A stretch of 64,000 nucleotides of DNA, taken from positions 682,001-746,000 of the forward strand of contig NC_007908.1 in the NCBI RefSeq assembly GCF_000013605.1, given 5' to 3'. The stretch comes from Rhodoferax ferrireducens T118 (GTDB lineage Bacteria; Pseudomonadota; Gammaproteobacteria; Burkholderiales; Burkholderiaceae_C). Position numbers and translations under genes: made by a program. This document shows, piece after piece, positions 8,865-18,163 of the stretch (within the stretch, counting starts at the first letter, position 1; each line of letters starts with the position of its first letter). The notes under the pieces were generated by a model. It ran no database searches. It had not been told where the DNA came from and saw only the letters and a list, made by a program, of their open reading frames with translations.

Positions 8865-8987
8865 ATGGCCAACTTGCTTTACCTGGTACATCGGTTGAGG
8901 GTGCATGAAAGCTACAGCCGGACCGCGCATTTGGGTTGCATGGCCCTCCATCTCAATGCCCGTCAGCCAGCACGAGAGGCGCCATGA
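8865..8987 (+). pseudogene. Internal-deletion remnant of a TIGR03087-type glycosyltransferase, or a 40-residue leader ORF
   Basis: This short frame of 40 codons starts 7 bases after the FemAB-like stop and ends on a TGA that overlaps the xrtA start (ATGA). Its first 11 residues (MANLLYLVHRL) match the conserved N-terminus of the XrtA-associated sugar transferase that normally lies between FemAB and xrtA. The remaining 29 residues (to ARQPAREAP) do not look like the body of that enzyme. The simplest reading is that an internal deletion fused the first codons of the glycosyltransferase to its last ones, keeping translational coupling to xrtA. A full-length family member occurs at 18160-19374. 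It could instead be a functional small upstream ORF. Confidence 0.6.
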
Positions 8988-10570
8988 ACGCCGTCGTTAC
9001 TCCTTACGCTGCCGTGATCCGATCGGAGCTGAGTCAGCCCTGGCGGCAGGCGCTTGTCGCGCTGGTACTGCTTTTGCTCTGGACGTTTGTGCTCTACCGC
9101 GAAACTGGCGCCGCCATGGTGACTATCTGGGCCCGGTCCGATACGTTTGCCCATGCCTTCCTTGTTCCGCCGATCGCCCTATGGCTGGTTTGGCGGCAAC
9201 GTCAGCTGATCGCAGTGCAGGTTCCCCGGTCAACGCCCGCGGTGCTTGTGTTGATCGCGGCCGCTTCACTGGTGTGGCTTCTGGGCGAGTTGGCGGCTGT
9301 TAATGCGGTGACCCAGTTGGCCTTTGTGGCGTTGCTGGTCTTGACGGTGCCGGCCGTGTTGGGTTGGTCGGTCGCACGTTTGATCATTTTCCCGCTGGGA
9401 TTCCTTTTTTTTGCTGTGCCTGTTGGTGAATTTCTCTTGCCCCAGCTGATGGAGTGGACCGCAAATTTCACAGTGCTGGCCCTGCGCCTCAGCGGCGTTC
9501 CTGTCTATCGTGAGGGGCTTCAGTTTGTCATTCCCTCCGGCAATTGGTCGGTGGTGGAGGCGTGCAGTGGCGTGCGCTACCTGATCGCTTCGTTGACCGT
9601 CGGTACCCTCTTTGCCTACCTGAACTACCATTCGACCAAGCGTCGTGTCCTGTTCGTGATCGCCTCTCTGTTGGTTCCAGTTGTTGCCAACTGGGTGCGT
9701 GCCTACATGATTGTCATGCTGGGGCACCTGTCAGGCAACAAGCTTGCAGTCGGGGTCGATCATCTGATTTATGGTTGGCTCTTTTTTGGCGTCGTGATGA
9801 TGCTGATGTTCATCATTGGCACCCGCTGGACGGAGTCCGGGCAAGCGGTGAGTGCGCACGGTTCAGTTCCTGCTGAGAGTGCGCCCGCAATGACTGCGTC
9901 AAGGCTGTGGACGGCGACGGCTGGTTTCGCGGCACTGCTGGCGGCGCCGCATCTCGCCCTGTGGGCGCTCGAGTCCGGCACCGTGGGTGATTCGGTGCAA
10001 CTGACGGCCCCTGCGGCGCTGGCGTCGGACTGGCAAGTCAGGAGTCCGGATGTGGCGCATTTCAAACCTGCTTTTCAGAACCCGTCCGGTGAAATGGCGG
10101 CAAGCTATGCCAGTCAGGGTCGTGTGGTGGGCCTGTATCTGGCTTATTACCGTCATCAGAACTACAGTCAAAAATTGGTTAGCTCCAACAATGTGCTGGT
10201 GCGCAGCAACGACCCGCAATGGGCTCAGGTGGCAAGCGCGAGCCGCTCAGTCGAATTGGCGGGTAAGCAGATCTGTGTATTGCGTACCGCAGAGTTACGT
10301 AGCGCCTCCCTGGATCAATCAGGCTATCAGGGCCGACTGATGGTTTGGCACATTTACTGGGTCAATGGAATCTTGACCGCTAACGACTACTTGGCTAAAG
10401 CTTACAGCGTGTTCTATCGGCTAACCGGACGTGGTGATGACAGCGCTGTCATTGTTGTCTACACCCCAAAAGATCGAACCGGGGGTGCAGGTTCAGTGCT
10501 GGAATCCTTTTTGATGGACAACTACCCGAGCATCAATGCCTTGTTGCGCGCAGCGCAACAAAATAATTGA
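8984..10570 (+). CDS. xrtA: Exosortase A fused to EpsI domain
   Basis: This 528-residue inner-membrane protein is the sorting protease/transpeptidase for PEP-CTERM proteins. The first about 280 residues are a polytopic exosortase with at least seven hydrophobic helices and the three catalytic residues in context: Cys194 in VVEACSGVRY, Arg239 in VVANWVRAY and His260 in GVDHLIYGW. A further membrane helix at about 310-330 leads to a periplasmic EpsI-type domain (TAPAALASDWQV, VGLYLAYYRHQNYSQKLV), the usual fusion in XrtA. The ATG at 8984 is chosen over an upstream in-frame start because it overlaps the stop of the remnant frame and gives the family-like N-terminus. Its likely substrate in this window is the PEP-CTERM protein at 49710-50471. 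Confidence 0.96.
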   Translation: MNAVVTPYAAVIRSELSQPWRQALVALVLLLLWTFVLYRETGAAMVTIWARSDTFAHAFLVPPIALWLVWRQRQLIAVQVPRSTPAVLVLIAAASLVWLLGELAAVNAVTQLAFVALLVLTVPAVLGWSVARLIIFPLGFLFFAVPVGEFLLPQLMEWTANFTVLALRLSGVPVYREGLQFVIPSGNWSVVEACSGVRYLIASLTVGTLFAYLNYHSTKRRVLFVIASLLVPVVANWVRAYMIVMLGHLSGNKLAVGVDHLIYGWLFFGVVMMLMFIIGTRWTESGQAVSAHGSVPAESAPAMTASRLWTATAGFAALLAAPHLALWALESGTVGDSVQLTAPAALASDWQVRSPDVAHFKPAFQNPSGEMAASYASQGRVVGLYLAYYRHQNYSQKLVSSNNVLVRSNDPQWAQVASASRSVELAGKQICVLRTAELRSASLDQSGYQGRLMVWHIYWVNGILTANDYLAKAYSVFYRLTGRGDDSAVIVVYTPKDRTGGAGSVLESFLMDNYPSINALLRAAQQNN

Positions 10571-10611
10571 CGGACAAAAAAATTTGGTTTTCTTTAATAA
10601 ATGAATGTCAT

Positions 10612-10616
10612 GGAGG
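10612..10616 (+). promoter_or_regulatory. Shine-Dalgarno that fixes the start of the TviB-like gene
   Basis: A perfect GGAGG lies 7 bases before the ATG at 10624. It supports that start over the in-frame TTG at 10567, which overlaps the xrtA stop. The surrounding 50 bases are AT-rich compared with the neighbours. Confidence 0.8.
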
Positions 10617-10623
10617 TTTCAAA

Positions 10624-11904
10624 ATGAGTGTGGTTGCTGTGATCGGTTTGGGTTATGTGGGTTTGCCTTTGGTGGTGGAGTTTGGCAAACACTTTCGCAC
10701 GATCGGGTTTGACATTTCAATGTCCAAAGTTGAGTCCTGTCTCAAGGGAGTGGATCCCTCGCGAGAATTGTCGGATGAGGAAATGCGAGCGTCGCCACAG
10801 GCCGTGTACACCGCTGATCCCACCCTGCTGGCCGAGGCAGACATCATCGTCGTGGCCGTGCCAACACCCGTAGACAACGCGCACATACCAGATTTTCGCC
10901 CGCTCATCGGTGCCAGCGCCAGTGCCGGTCGCAACATGAAAAAAGGCGCTATCGTCGTTTACGAGTCAACGGTCTACCCAGGCGCCACTGAAGAAGTATG
11001 TATTCCCGTGCTGGAGCGCGAGTCTGGCTTGAAGTGGAAACAGGATTTTTTTGTGGGCTATTCTCCTGAGCGAATCAACCCCGGTGACAAAGAACACACC
11101 CTTACCAAAATCCTCAAAGTTGTCTCGGGCGACAGTCCCGACACGCTGGATCAGGTGGCCAGGCTGTATGAGACCATCATCCTGCCCGGCGTTCATCGCG
11201 CATCCAGTATCAAGGCCGCAGAAGCTGCCAAAGTGATCGAGAACACCCAGCGGGATCTGAATATCTCCCTGATGAACGAGCTGTCCATCATCTTCGACAA
11301 GCTCGGTATCGACACCACTGAGGTGCTCGCAGCCGCCGCTACCAAATGGAATTTTCTTAACTTCAAGCCGGGCCTGGTGGGTGGCCACTGCATTGGCGTG
11401 GATCCGTATTACCTGACCCACAAGGCCGAGATGTTGGGCTATACCCCACAAGTTATTTTGGCTGGCCGGCGTATCAATGACGGCATGGGCAAGTTCATTG
11501 CCGAACAGACCATCAAGCAAATGATTGCCGCCGGCAGTTACGTCAAGGGCGCCAAGGTCAACGTCCTCGGGCTTACCTTCAAGGAAAACTGCGGTGACCT
11601 GCGCAACTCCAAAGTGATCGACATCATCAATGAGCTCAAGTCATACGGCGTCGAGGTGTTTGTGACCGACCCACGGGCCAAGTCGGATGAAGCCATGCAT
11701 GAATACGGTGTGTCGTTGCTACCTTGGGCCGACCTGCCCCGGGCCGACGCCATTGTCGCCGCTGTTGCGCACCGTGAATTTGCAGAGTTGACGGCGGAGG
11801 ATTTCGGCAAAAAACTCATCCGGGGTGGCGCATTTATTGACGTCAAAGCCGCTTTCGACAGCGGCGCTATCGAAGGCGCAGGTTACAAACTCTGGCGCTT
11901 GTAA
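10624..11904 (+). CDS. Nucleotide-sugar dehydrogenase, TviB/WbpA-like (UDP-HexNAc to uronate)
   Basis: This 426-residue cytosolic NAD-dependent enzyme should oxidise C6 of a UDP-N-acetylhexosamine to the uronic acid. The Rossmann motif is VIGLGYVGLPL at the N-terminus. The family strand VVAVPTPVD, the ESTVYPGATEE segment and the catalytic Cys256 in GGHCIGVDPYY are present, along with the C-terminal FKENCGDLRNSK segment. Sequence features resemble the Vi-antigen type TviB more than UDP-glucose dehydrogenase. Together with WecB upstream it could give a HexNAc-uronate precursor; exact sugar stereochemistry cannot be read from sequence. The next gene starts directly after its TAA. Confidence 0.9.
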   Translation: MSVVAVIGLGYVGLPLVVEFGKHFRTIGFDISMSKVESCLKGVDPSRELSDEEMRASPQAVYTADPTLLAEADIIVVAVPTPVDNAHIPDFRPLIGASASAGRNMKKGAIVVYESTVYPGATEEVCIPVLERESGLKWKQDFFVGYSPERINPGDKEHTLTKILKVVSGDSPDTLDQVARLYETIILPGVHRASSIKAAEAAKVIENTQRDLNISLMNELSIIFDKLGIDTTEVLAAAATKWNFLNFKPGLVGGHCIGVDPYYLTHKAEMLGYTPQVILAGRRINDGMGKFIAEQTIKQMIAAGSYVKGAKVNVLGLTFKENCGDLRNSKVIDIINELKSYGVEVFVTDPRAKSDEAMHEYGVSLLPWADLPRADAIVAAVAHREFAELTAEDFGKKLIRGGAFIDVKAAFDSGAIEGAGYKLWRL

Positions 11905-13083
11905 ATGACAGACCGTCGCCCCCTCGTGCTGCATGTGATGCACCGCTTTGACACCGGCGGGCTGGAGAACGGTATTGTCAATCTCATTAACCACATGCCA
12001 CCGTACGCCTACCGTCACGCTGTGCTGGCCCTGACCGAGGTAACGGAGTTCTGCCAGCGCATCCAGCGTGGCGACGTGGAGTTCATTTCACTGCACAAAC
12101 CGCCAGGCCACGGTGTCTGGCAATTCCCTAAACTGTTCAAGTTGTTCCGTCAGCTGCGCCCCACGATTGTCCACAGCCGCAACCTCGCGGCGCTGGAGGC
12201 GCAGGCCCCAGCCTGGGCGGCCGGTGTGCCAGTTCGCATTCATGGTGAGCACGGCCGCGACGTGGGAGACCTGGATGGCAGCAACGTCACCTACCAGCGC
12301 GTGCGCCGTTTCTACAAGCCCTTCGTTCACCAGTACACGGCGCTGTCGCGTGATCTGGCTGACTATTTGGTAGACAAGGTGCACGTGTCACCGGACGCTA
12401 TCACTCAGGCCTGCAACGGGGTCGATACCGAACGCTTCCACCCGTCTCCCGGTGGCGTGCAGCCCATCGCCGGTTGCCCTTTTGATCCGGCGCAGCACTG
12501 CCTGGTGGGTACCGTCGGCCGTATGCAGACCGTCAAGGACCAGCTCACGCTGGCGCATGCTTTCGTGCAAGCTCTGACCCTGGCTCCTGAACTCCGGCAA
12601 CGCATGCGATTAATCATGGTGGGGGAGGGGCCGTTGCGCGCGCAGGTCCAGGATGTGCTGGACACAGCAGGCTTGGGAGCGCTGGCTTGGCTGCCCGGTG
12701 AGCGCAACGACGTGCCAGACATCATGCGTGGCCTTCATGTTTTTGCCTTGCCGTCACTGGCCGAGGGCATCTCGAACACGATACTGGAGGCCATGGCCAG
12801 TGGCTTGGTTGTCGTTGCGACGGCAGTGGGCGGCAATGCCGACCTGGTGCTGCAGGGACAGACCGGCTACCTTGTTGCTTCTTCTGATCCGCAGGCCATG
12901 GCCCTGCGCCTGGTGGCACTGGCCTTAAATCCGCAGCGGGTCCACAGCATGGGGCAGGCTGGTCGTCAACGGGCGCAGACCACCTTCAGCCTGCAGGCCA
13001 TGGTCAGTACCTACCAGTCGGTGTACGACCAGCAGTTGCGCCGCCTGCGCCCTGTGCCGTTTGCCCAGCAGCAACACCCATAG
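11905..13083 (+). CDS. XrtA-associated glycosyltransferase, GT4 type (TIGR03088-like)
   Basis: This 392-residue GT-B fold glycosyltransferase starts at the ATG immediately after the preceding stop. It opens with LHVMHRFDTGGLENGIVNLI, the diagnostic N-terminus of the exosortase A glycosyltransferase family TIGR03088. The donor-binding half contains GTVGRMQTVKDQ, GEGPLRAQVQ, LPGERNDVPDIM and the E-x7-E region (PSLAEGISNTILEAMA). It acts at the cytoplasmic face of the membrane on the lipid-linked EPS repeat unit; the sugar is not predictable. Confidence 0.9.
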   Translation: MTDRRPLVLHVMHRFDTGGLENGIVNLINHMPPYAYRHAVLALTEVTEFCQRIQRGDVEFISLHKPPGHGVWQFPKLFKLFRQLRPTIVHSRNLAALEAQAPAWAAGVPVRIHGEHGRDVGDLDGSNVTYQRVRRFYKPFVHQYTALSRDLADYLVDKVHVSPDAITQACNGVDTERFHPSPGGVQPIAGCPFDPAQHCLVGTVGRMQTVKDQLTLAHAFVQALTLAPELRQRMRLIMVGEGPLRAQVQDVLDTAGLGALAWLPGERNDVPDIMRGLHVFALPSLAEGISNTILEAMASGLVVVATAVGGNADLVLQGQTGYLVASSDPQAMALRLVALALNPQRVHSMGQAGRQRAQTTFSLQAMVSTYQSVYDQQLRRLRPVPFAQQQHP

Positions 13084-13088
13084 ACATC

Positions 13089-15014
13089 ATGTGTGGCATT
13101 ACCGGAATTTTTGACACCCGCGGCGGCAGTGCCATCAGCCAGGCCGTGCTTCAGCGTATGAACGACTCACAGTTGCACCGTGGCCCGGACGAGGGCAGCC
13201 TGCACATCGAGCCTGGTGTGGGCCTGGGCCATCGGCGCCTGTCCATCATCGACATTGCCACTGGCCAGCAGCCGCTGTTCAACGAAGATGGTTCGGTGGT
13301 GGTGGTTTTCAACGGAGAAATTTACAACTACCAGCAACTCATTCCTGAGCTGCAGGCGCTGGGCCATGTGTTTCACACCAAGAGTGACACTGAAGTCATC
13401 GTTCACGCGTGGGAGTCCTGGGGTGCCGACTGTGTCAAGCGCTTCCGCGGCATGTTTGCCTTTGCCCTGTGGGACCGCAATCAGCAAACTTTCTTCATGG
13501 CGCGTGACCGGCTGGGCGTCAAGCCCATGCACTACGCGTTGCTCGACGACGGCACACTGCTGTTTGGCTCTGAACTCAAGTCCATTTTGGCCCACGGTGG
13601 CCTGTGTCGCGACATGGATCCGCTGGCAGTGGAGGAATACTTCGCGCTGGGTTACGTGGCCGAGCCGCGCACCATTTTCAAGCAATCCAAAAAGCTGCCG
13701 CCCGGCCACACCCTGGCCATCAAGCGCGGCCAGCCGCTGGGCGAGCCAGTGGCCTACTGGGATGTCCAGTTCAGTCTGGACAACCCGATCTCCGAAGGCG
13801 ATGCCCAGGCCGAGCTGGTGCAGCGCCTGCAAGAGTCCGTGCGCCTGCGCATGATTTCCGAAGTGCCACTCGGCGCGTTTCTGTCCGGTGGTGTAGACAG
13901 CAGTGCTGTCGTCGCCGTCATGGCTGGTTTGTCGCAAGAGCCCGTCAACACGTGCTCCATCGGATTTGACGATCCGGCTTTTAATGAGTCTGCCTTTGCG
14001 CAACAGGTGGCTGACCGCTATCACACCAACCACCGTCTTGAGGTCGTCAAGAGCGACGACTTTGACCTCATCGATACGCTGGCGCGCCTGTACGACGAGC
14101 CCTATGCCGACAGTTCCGCCATCCCCACCTACCGGGTTTGCCAGCTAGCGCGCAAGCATGTGACTGTTGCGTTGTCTGGCGATGGTGGCGATGAATCGTT
14201 TGGCGGCTACCGGCGCTATCGCCTGCACCTGATGGAAGAGCGCATGCGCGCCGCGTTGCCGCTGGGCGTGCGGCGCCCCCTGTTTGGTGCGCTAGGCAGG
14301 CTTTACCCCAAGGCTGACTGGGCGCCACGCATGTTTCGCGCCAAGACCACGTTCGAGGGACTGTCTCGCAGTTCGGTGGAAGCCTATTTCCACTCGGTCT
14401 CCATCCTGCGCGGCCCCATGCGTGAGGCACTGTTCAGTCAGAGTTTTAAAACCGAGCTGGCCGGTTACAACGCGCTTGAGGTCTTTCGCCGCCATGCGGC
14501 CCAGGCTGGCACCGACGATCCGCTGGCGCTCATCCAGTACCTGGACCTTAAGACCTATCTGGTCGGCGATATCAACACCAAGGTTGACCGCGCCAGCATG
14601 GCCCACTCGCTCGAAGTGCGTGAGCCTTTGATGGACCACGAACTGGTCGAGTGGCTGGCCACGCTGCCATCAAGCCAAAAAATCAGAGGCCAGGAAGGAA
14701 AGTACATTTTCAAAAAATCGATGGAGTCTTACCTGCCGCAAGATGTGTTGTACCGGCCAAAAATGGGGTTTGCTGTGCCGCTGGCGCGCTGGTTCCGTGG
14801 CCCCCTGAAGCAGCGTGTGCGCGATGCGGTGCTGGGCGACCGGCTGCTGGCGACCGGCTGGTTTAACCCGGTCTACCTGCAGCATTTGGTGGAAGCCCAT
14901 CAGTCGGGTGCGCGCGACTACAGCGCACCGTTGTGGACGCTGCTGATGTTTGACGCCTTTTTGCGTCAGGTGGTTGATGGCCGCGTCACTGAACCGGCGG
15001 CGGTGGCTGTATGA
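13089..15014 (+). CDS. XrtA system amidotransferase (asparagine synthase-like, Cys2 present)
   Basis: This 641-residue, two-domain glutamine-dependent amidotransferase begins with MCGITGIFDT, so after Met removal the Cys serves as glutaminase nucleophile. The N-terminal Ntn domain also shows RRLSIID and VFNGEIYNY. The synthase domain has the PP-loop FLSGGVDSSA (about residues 260-269) and the SGDGGDESFGGY motif. This is the amidotransferase conserved in exosortase A loci (TIGR03108-like). The substrate is not asparagine but probably a carboxylated sugar or other acid in EPS synthesis, which is inference. It overlaps the following glycosyltransferase by four bases. Confidence 0.92.
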   Translation: MCGITGIFDTRGGSAISQAVLQRMNDSQLHRGPDEGSLHIEPGVGLGHRRLSIIDIATGQQPLFNEDGSVVVVFNGEIYNYQQLIPELQALGHVFHTKSDTEVIVHAWESWGADCVKRFRGMFAFALWDRNQQTFFMARDRLGVKPMHYALLDDGTLLFGSELKSILAHGGLCRDMDPLAVEEYFALGYVAEPRTIFKQSKKLPPGHTLAIKRGQPLGEPVAYWDVQFSLDNPISEGDAQAELVQRLQESVRLRMISEVPLGAFLSGGVDSSAVVAVMAGLSQEPVNTCSIGFDDPAFNESAFAQQVADRYHTNHRLEVVKSDDFDLIDTLARLYDEPYADSSAIPTYRVCQLARKHVTVALSGDGGDESFGGYRRYRLHLMEERMRAALPLGVRRPLFGALGRLYPKADWAPRMFRAKTTFEGLSRSSVEAYFHSVSILRGPMREALFSQSFKTELAGYNALEVFRRHAAQAGTDDPLALIQYLDLKTYLVGDINTKVDRASMAHSLEVREPLMDHELVEWLATLPSSQKIRGQEGKYIFKKSMESYLPQDVLYRPKMGFAVPLARWFRGPLKQRVRDAVLGDRLLATGWFNPVYLQHLVEAHQSGARDYSAPLWTLLMFDAFLRQVVDGRVTEPAAVAV

Positions 15015-16228
15015 GCCTGCGTATCCTGCACGTGCTCGATCACTCCATTCCGCTGCACAGTGGCTACACTTTTCGCACGCTCTCCATCCTGCGTGAGCAG
15101 CGCCAGCTGGGCTGGGACACTGTTCACCTGACAACGCCCAAACAAGGCTCCACTGGGTCCCTCCAGGAAACTGTTGATGGCTTGACTTTTTACCGTACGC
15201 CGAGTGTCAAGGGCGCGGGCTTGTTGGCTCAAATGCGACTCACCGCCCATCGGCTGGGTGAAGTCATCCGCACGACGAAACCGGATGTTATTCATGCCCA
15301 TTCGCCGGTTCTCAATGCGCTGCCCAGTTTGTGGGTGGGGCGGCGTCAGCGCGTGCCGGTGGTCTATGAAGTTCGGGCATCCTGGGAAGACGCGGCCGTT
15401 GACCACGGCACCACCGTCGAAGGCAGTCTGCGTTATCGGCTGTCGCGCGCGCTGGAGACTTTTGCACTTCGCCAGGCGGACCAGATCACCACGATTTGTG
15501 AGGGGCTGCGTAGCGACATTGCCATGCGTGGCATTCCGGATGAGCGCATCACCGTCATTCCGAACGCGGTCGATGCCAGTGTGTTCCAGTTTGGCGTCGA
15601 GGCAGATCCGAACCTGCGTCGCTCGTTGGGGCTTGATGGCGCGACGGTGATCGGTTTTGCTGGCTCCTTCTACGCGTATGAGGGGCTTGATCTGCTAATT
15701 GAGGCTGCGCGCGCAATGCTGCCGCGACATCCTGATTTGCGTGTACTCCTGGTCGGGGGCGGGCCGCAAGAGAGCCGACTGAAGGCGCAAGCGGCTGCCG
15801 CCGGTCTGCAGGATCGCGTCATTTTTGCGGGTCGTGTGGCGCACGCCGAGGTACAGCGTTATTATGAATTGATCGATGTATTGGCCTACCCCCGATGGCC
15901 CATCCGGCTGACCGAGCTGGTCACACCACTGAAGCCGCTTGAGGCGATGGCGCAAGGGCGCATGTTGGTTGCCTCTGACGTGGGCGGGCATCGTGAGTTG
16001 GTGCGCCACGGGGAAACAGGTTTTCTGTTTCGGGCTGGCGATGCTGGCGCGCTTGAGATAGCGCTGGAAGACATGCTGGCGCAGCGCGAAATGTGGCCGC
16101 AGATTCGCCTGCAGGCGCGTCGCTTCGTGGAGTTGGAGCGGACCTGGAGTGGCAGCGTCGCACGTTACCGTGAGGTCTATCAACGAGCGTTGAGCCGTTA
16201 CGACCGCACGCAACTCATTCGAGCCTGA
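15011..16228 (+). CDS. Exosortase A-associated glycosyltransferase (TIGR04063-like)
   Basis: This 405-residue GT4-type enzyme opens with LRILHVLDHSIPLHSGYTFR, the hallmark of the exosortase A-associated Daro_2409-type glycosyltransferases. The linker region has VVYEVRASWEDAAVDHG, and the C-terminal donor domain has FAGSFYAYEGLDLL, LLVGGGPQ and the acceptor-side VTPLKPLEAMAQG motif. It is translationally coupled to the amidotransferase before it. Expected to work on the inner face of the cytoplasmic membrane; linkage and sugar unknown. Confidence 0.9.
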   Translation: MSLRILHVLDHSIPLHSGYTFRTLSILREQRQLGWDTVHLTTPKQGSTGSLQETVDGLTFYRTPSVKGAGLLAQMRLTAHRLGEVIRTTKPDVIHAHSPVLNALPSLWVGRRQRVPVVYEVRASWEDAAVDHGTTVEGSLRYRLSRALETFALRQADQITTICEGLRSDIAMRGIPDERITVIPNAVDASVFQFGVEADPNLRRSLGLDGATVIGFAGSFYAYEGLDLLIEAARAMLPRHPDLRVLLVGGGPQESRLKAQAAAAGLQDRVIFAGRVAHAEVQRYYELIDVLAYPRWPIRLTELVTPLKPLEAMAQGRMLVASDVGGHRELVRHGETGFLFRAGDAGALEIALEDMLAQREMWPQIRLQARRFVELERTWSGSVARYREVYQRALSRYDRTQLIRA

Positions 16229-16237
16229 GGTCTTATC

Positions 16238-18163
16238 GTGTGCGGCATCCACGGAATTTATCGTTTTGATGGGCACGGTGTGGCTCCTGAGCTGTTGTCG
16301 GCCATGGGCAACGTGACCCGACATCGGGGGCCTGACGACGAGGGTATGCACATCGACGGTCCCTGCGGCATTGCCATGCGCCGACTGTCAATCATTGATC
16401 TGGCGGGGGGGCATCAACCCCTGTCCAACGTTGACGAAACACTCTGGGTGGTCTGCAACGGCGAGATTTATAACTACCGGGAGTTGCGCTCTGAACTCCA
16501 GGCCAAAGGCTATCACTTCAAGACCGGGTCTGACAGTGAAGTGCTGTTGCACCTCTATGAGGCCGAAGGTGACGACTTTGTGCTGCGCCTCAATGGCATG
16601 TTCGATTTTGCGCTATGGGATGTTCGTCGTCATCGTCTGTTGATTGGCCGTGACCGGCTCGGGGTCAAGCCGCTTTATGTGATGCAGGACGGCCAGCGAT
16701 TGGCGTTTGCGACCGAGGCCAAGGCGCTGCTCACATTGCCCGGCGTCAGCGCCGAGTTGAATCGCAGTGCTGTCGCCAGCTACTTGCACCTGGGCTATGT
16801 CGCTGCGCCCGACTGCATCTTCAAGGGTATTCGCAAATTGCCGCCCGCCACGCTTCTCGCCGTTGAAAACGGCCAAGTGCGCGAGTGGCGTTATTGGCGA
16901 CTTTCCCCGCGCATGAATCAGGATCTGTCAGAGCGTGAGTGGATCGAGCGGGTTCGGGCGCAGCTAGACGCGTCAGTGCGCATGCAGATGGTGAGTGACG
17001 TGCCAATTGGTGCCTTCCTGTCCGGGGGGGTCGATTCCAGCGCCGTGGTCGGATTCATGGCGAAGCATTCCCAGCAGCCGATACGCACTTACGCCATTGG
17101 CTTTAGCGGCGGCGAAGCAGAGGCGCTCTATAACGAGTTACCTTATGCCCGTCGTGTGGCTGAGCTTTTTGGCACGCAGCATCGTGAGATTGTGGTTCGT
17201 CCCGACGTCGTTTCCCTGCTGCCCAAACTGCTGTGGCACATGGATGAGCCGTTGTCAGACACCGCATTCATCACCACTTTTCTGGTGTCCGAGTTCGCCC
17301 GGCAGGATGTCAAAGTGATTCTCTCAGGTGTCGGCGGGGATGAACTCTTTGGTGGCTATCGCCGTTATCTGGGCGACCACTATGCGCAGCAATACCGCCG
17401 ACTGCCGGGCTGGTTGCGGCGCTCTGCTGCGTCTGTCGCCGGGTGCTTGCCGGTTGACCGTCACTCCGGCTTGCTTAATACCTTGCGCCTGGCCAAAGGA
17501 TTTCTCTCTTCGGCAGAAATGGGTGCCGATGACCGCTATCGCAGCTACCTTCAGGTGCTGGATCGGGAAGCCGTCTCCGCGCTATTGATGCAACCCGATG
17601 CCGCTCAAACTGATCCGCTGGAGCTGGCCTTTGCCGGGGCGGGCCATGAAGATCCCCTCAATCGCATGTTTGCCGTGGATGCGCAAACACAGTTGCCCGA
17701 TGACTTGCTGATGTTGACCGACAAAATGAGCATGGCCGTCTCTCTTGAATGCCGTGTGCCGCTGCTGGACCATCAACTGGTGGAACTGGCCGCCTCCATG
17801 CCTGCTGCGATCAAAGTGCGCGGTGGTCACCTCAAGTATGTCCTGAAGGAAGCCTTGAGTGACCTTCTCCCTGCGGACATTCTGGAGCGAAAAAAGCGCG
17901 GCTTCGGAACCCCCATGGGGGCATGGCTCAAGAACGAACTCGCTCCCTTGCTGGGGCGCCTGCTGGCGTCTGATGTGATCCAGCGGCGCGGACTCTTTCG
18001 CCAGCCCGTGATTGACCGGCTCGTCGCCGATCACCAGGCCAATCGCTTCGACGGCACCGATGTCTTGCTGGCCCTGCTCAATTTGGAAATCTGGAGCCGG
18101 ATTTATCTGGATCATCGCGATCCGACTGACGTTGCGGCCGAACTCAAAGGCTACGCCTCATGA
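16238..18163 (+). CDS. Second asparagine synthase-like amidotransferase (Cys2 present)
   Basis: This 641-residue amidotransferase begins at a GTG that gives MCGIHGIYRF, with the catalytic Cys2 next to the start; no other start would keep that Cys at position 2. The Ntn half has RRLSIIDLAGG and VVCNGEIYNYRE. The synthase half has AFLSGGVDSSAVV and SGVGGDELFGGYRRY. It is related to, but clearly different from, the protein at 13089, so this is old paralogy and not a recent tandem copy. It overlaps the next glycosyltransferase by four bases. Likely substrate is a carboxyl group of an EPS precursor (inference). Confidence 0.9.
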   Translation: MCGIHGIYRFDGHGVAPELLSAMGNVTRHRGPDDEGMHIDGPCGIAMRRLSIIDLAGGHQPLSNVDETLWVVCNGEIYNYRELRSELQAKGYHFKTGSDSEVLLHLYEAEGDDFVLRLNGMFDFALWDVRRHRLLIGRDRLGVKPLYVMQDGQRLAFATEAKALLTLPGVSAELNRSAVASYLHLGYVAAPDCIFKGIRKLPPATLLAVENGQVREWRYWRLSPRMNQDLSEREWIERVRAQLDASVRMQMVSDVPIGAFLSGGVDSSAVVGFMAKHSQQPIRTYAIGFSGGEAEALYNELPYARRVAELFGTQHREIVVRPDVVSLLPKLLWHMDEPLSDTAFITTFLVSEFARQDVKVILSGVGGDELFGGYRRYLGDHYAQQYRRLPGWLRRSAASVAGCLPVDRHSGLLNTLRLAKGFLSSAEMGADDRYRSYLQVLDREAVSALLMQPDAAQTDPLELAFAGAGHEDPLNRMFAVDAQTQLPDDLLMLTDKMSMAVSLECRVPLLDHQLVELAASMPAAIKVRGGHLKYVLKEALSDLLPADILERKKRGFGTPMGAWLKNELAPLLGRLLASDVIQRRGLFRQPVIDRLVADHQANRFDGTDVLLALLNLEIWSRIYLDHRDPTDVAAELKGYAS

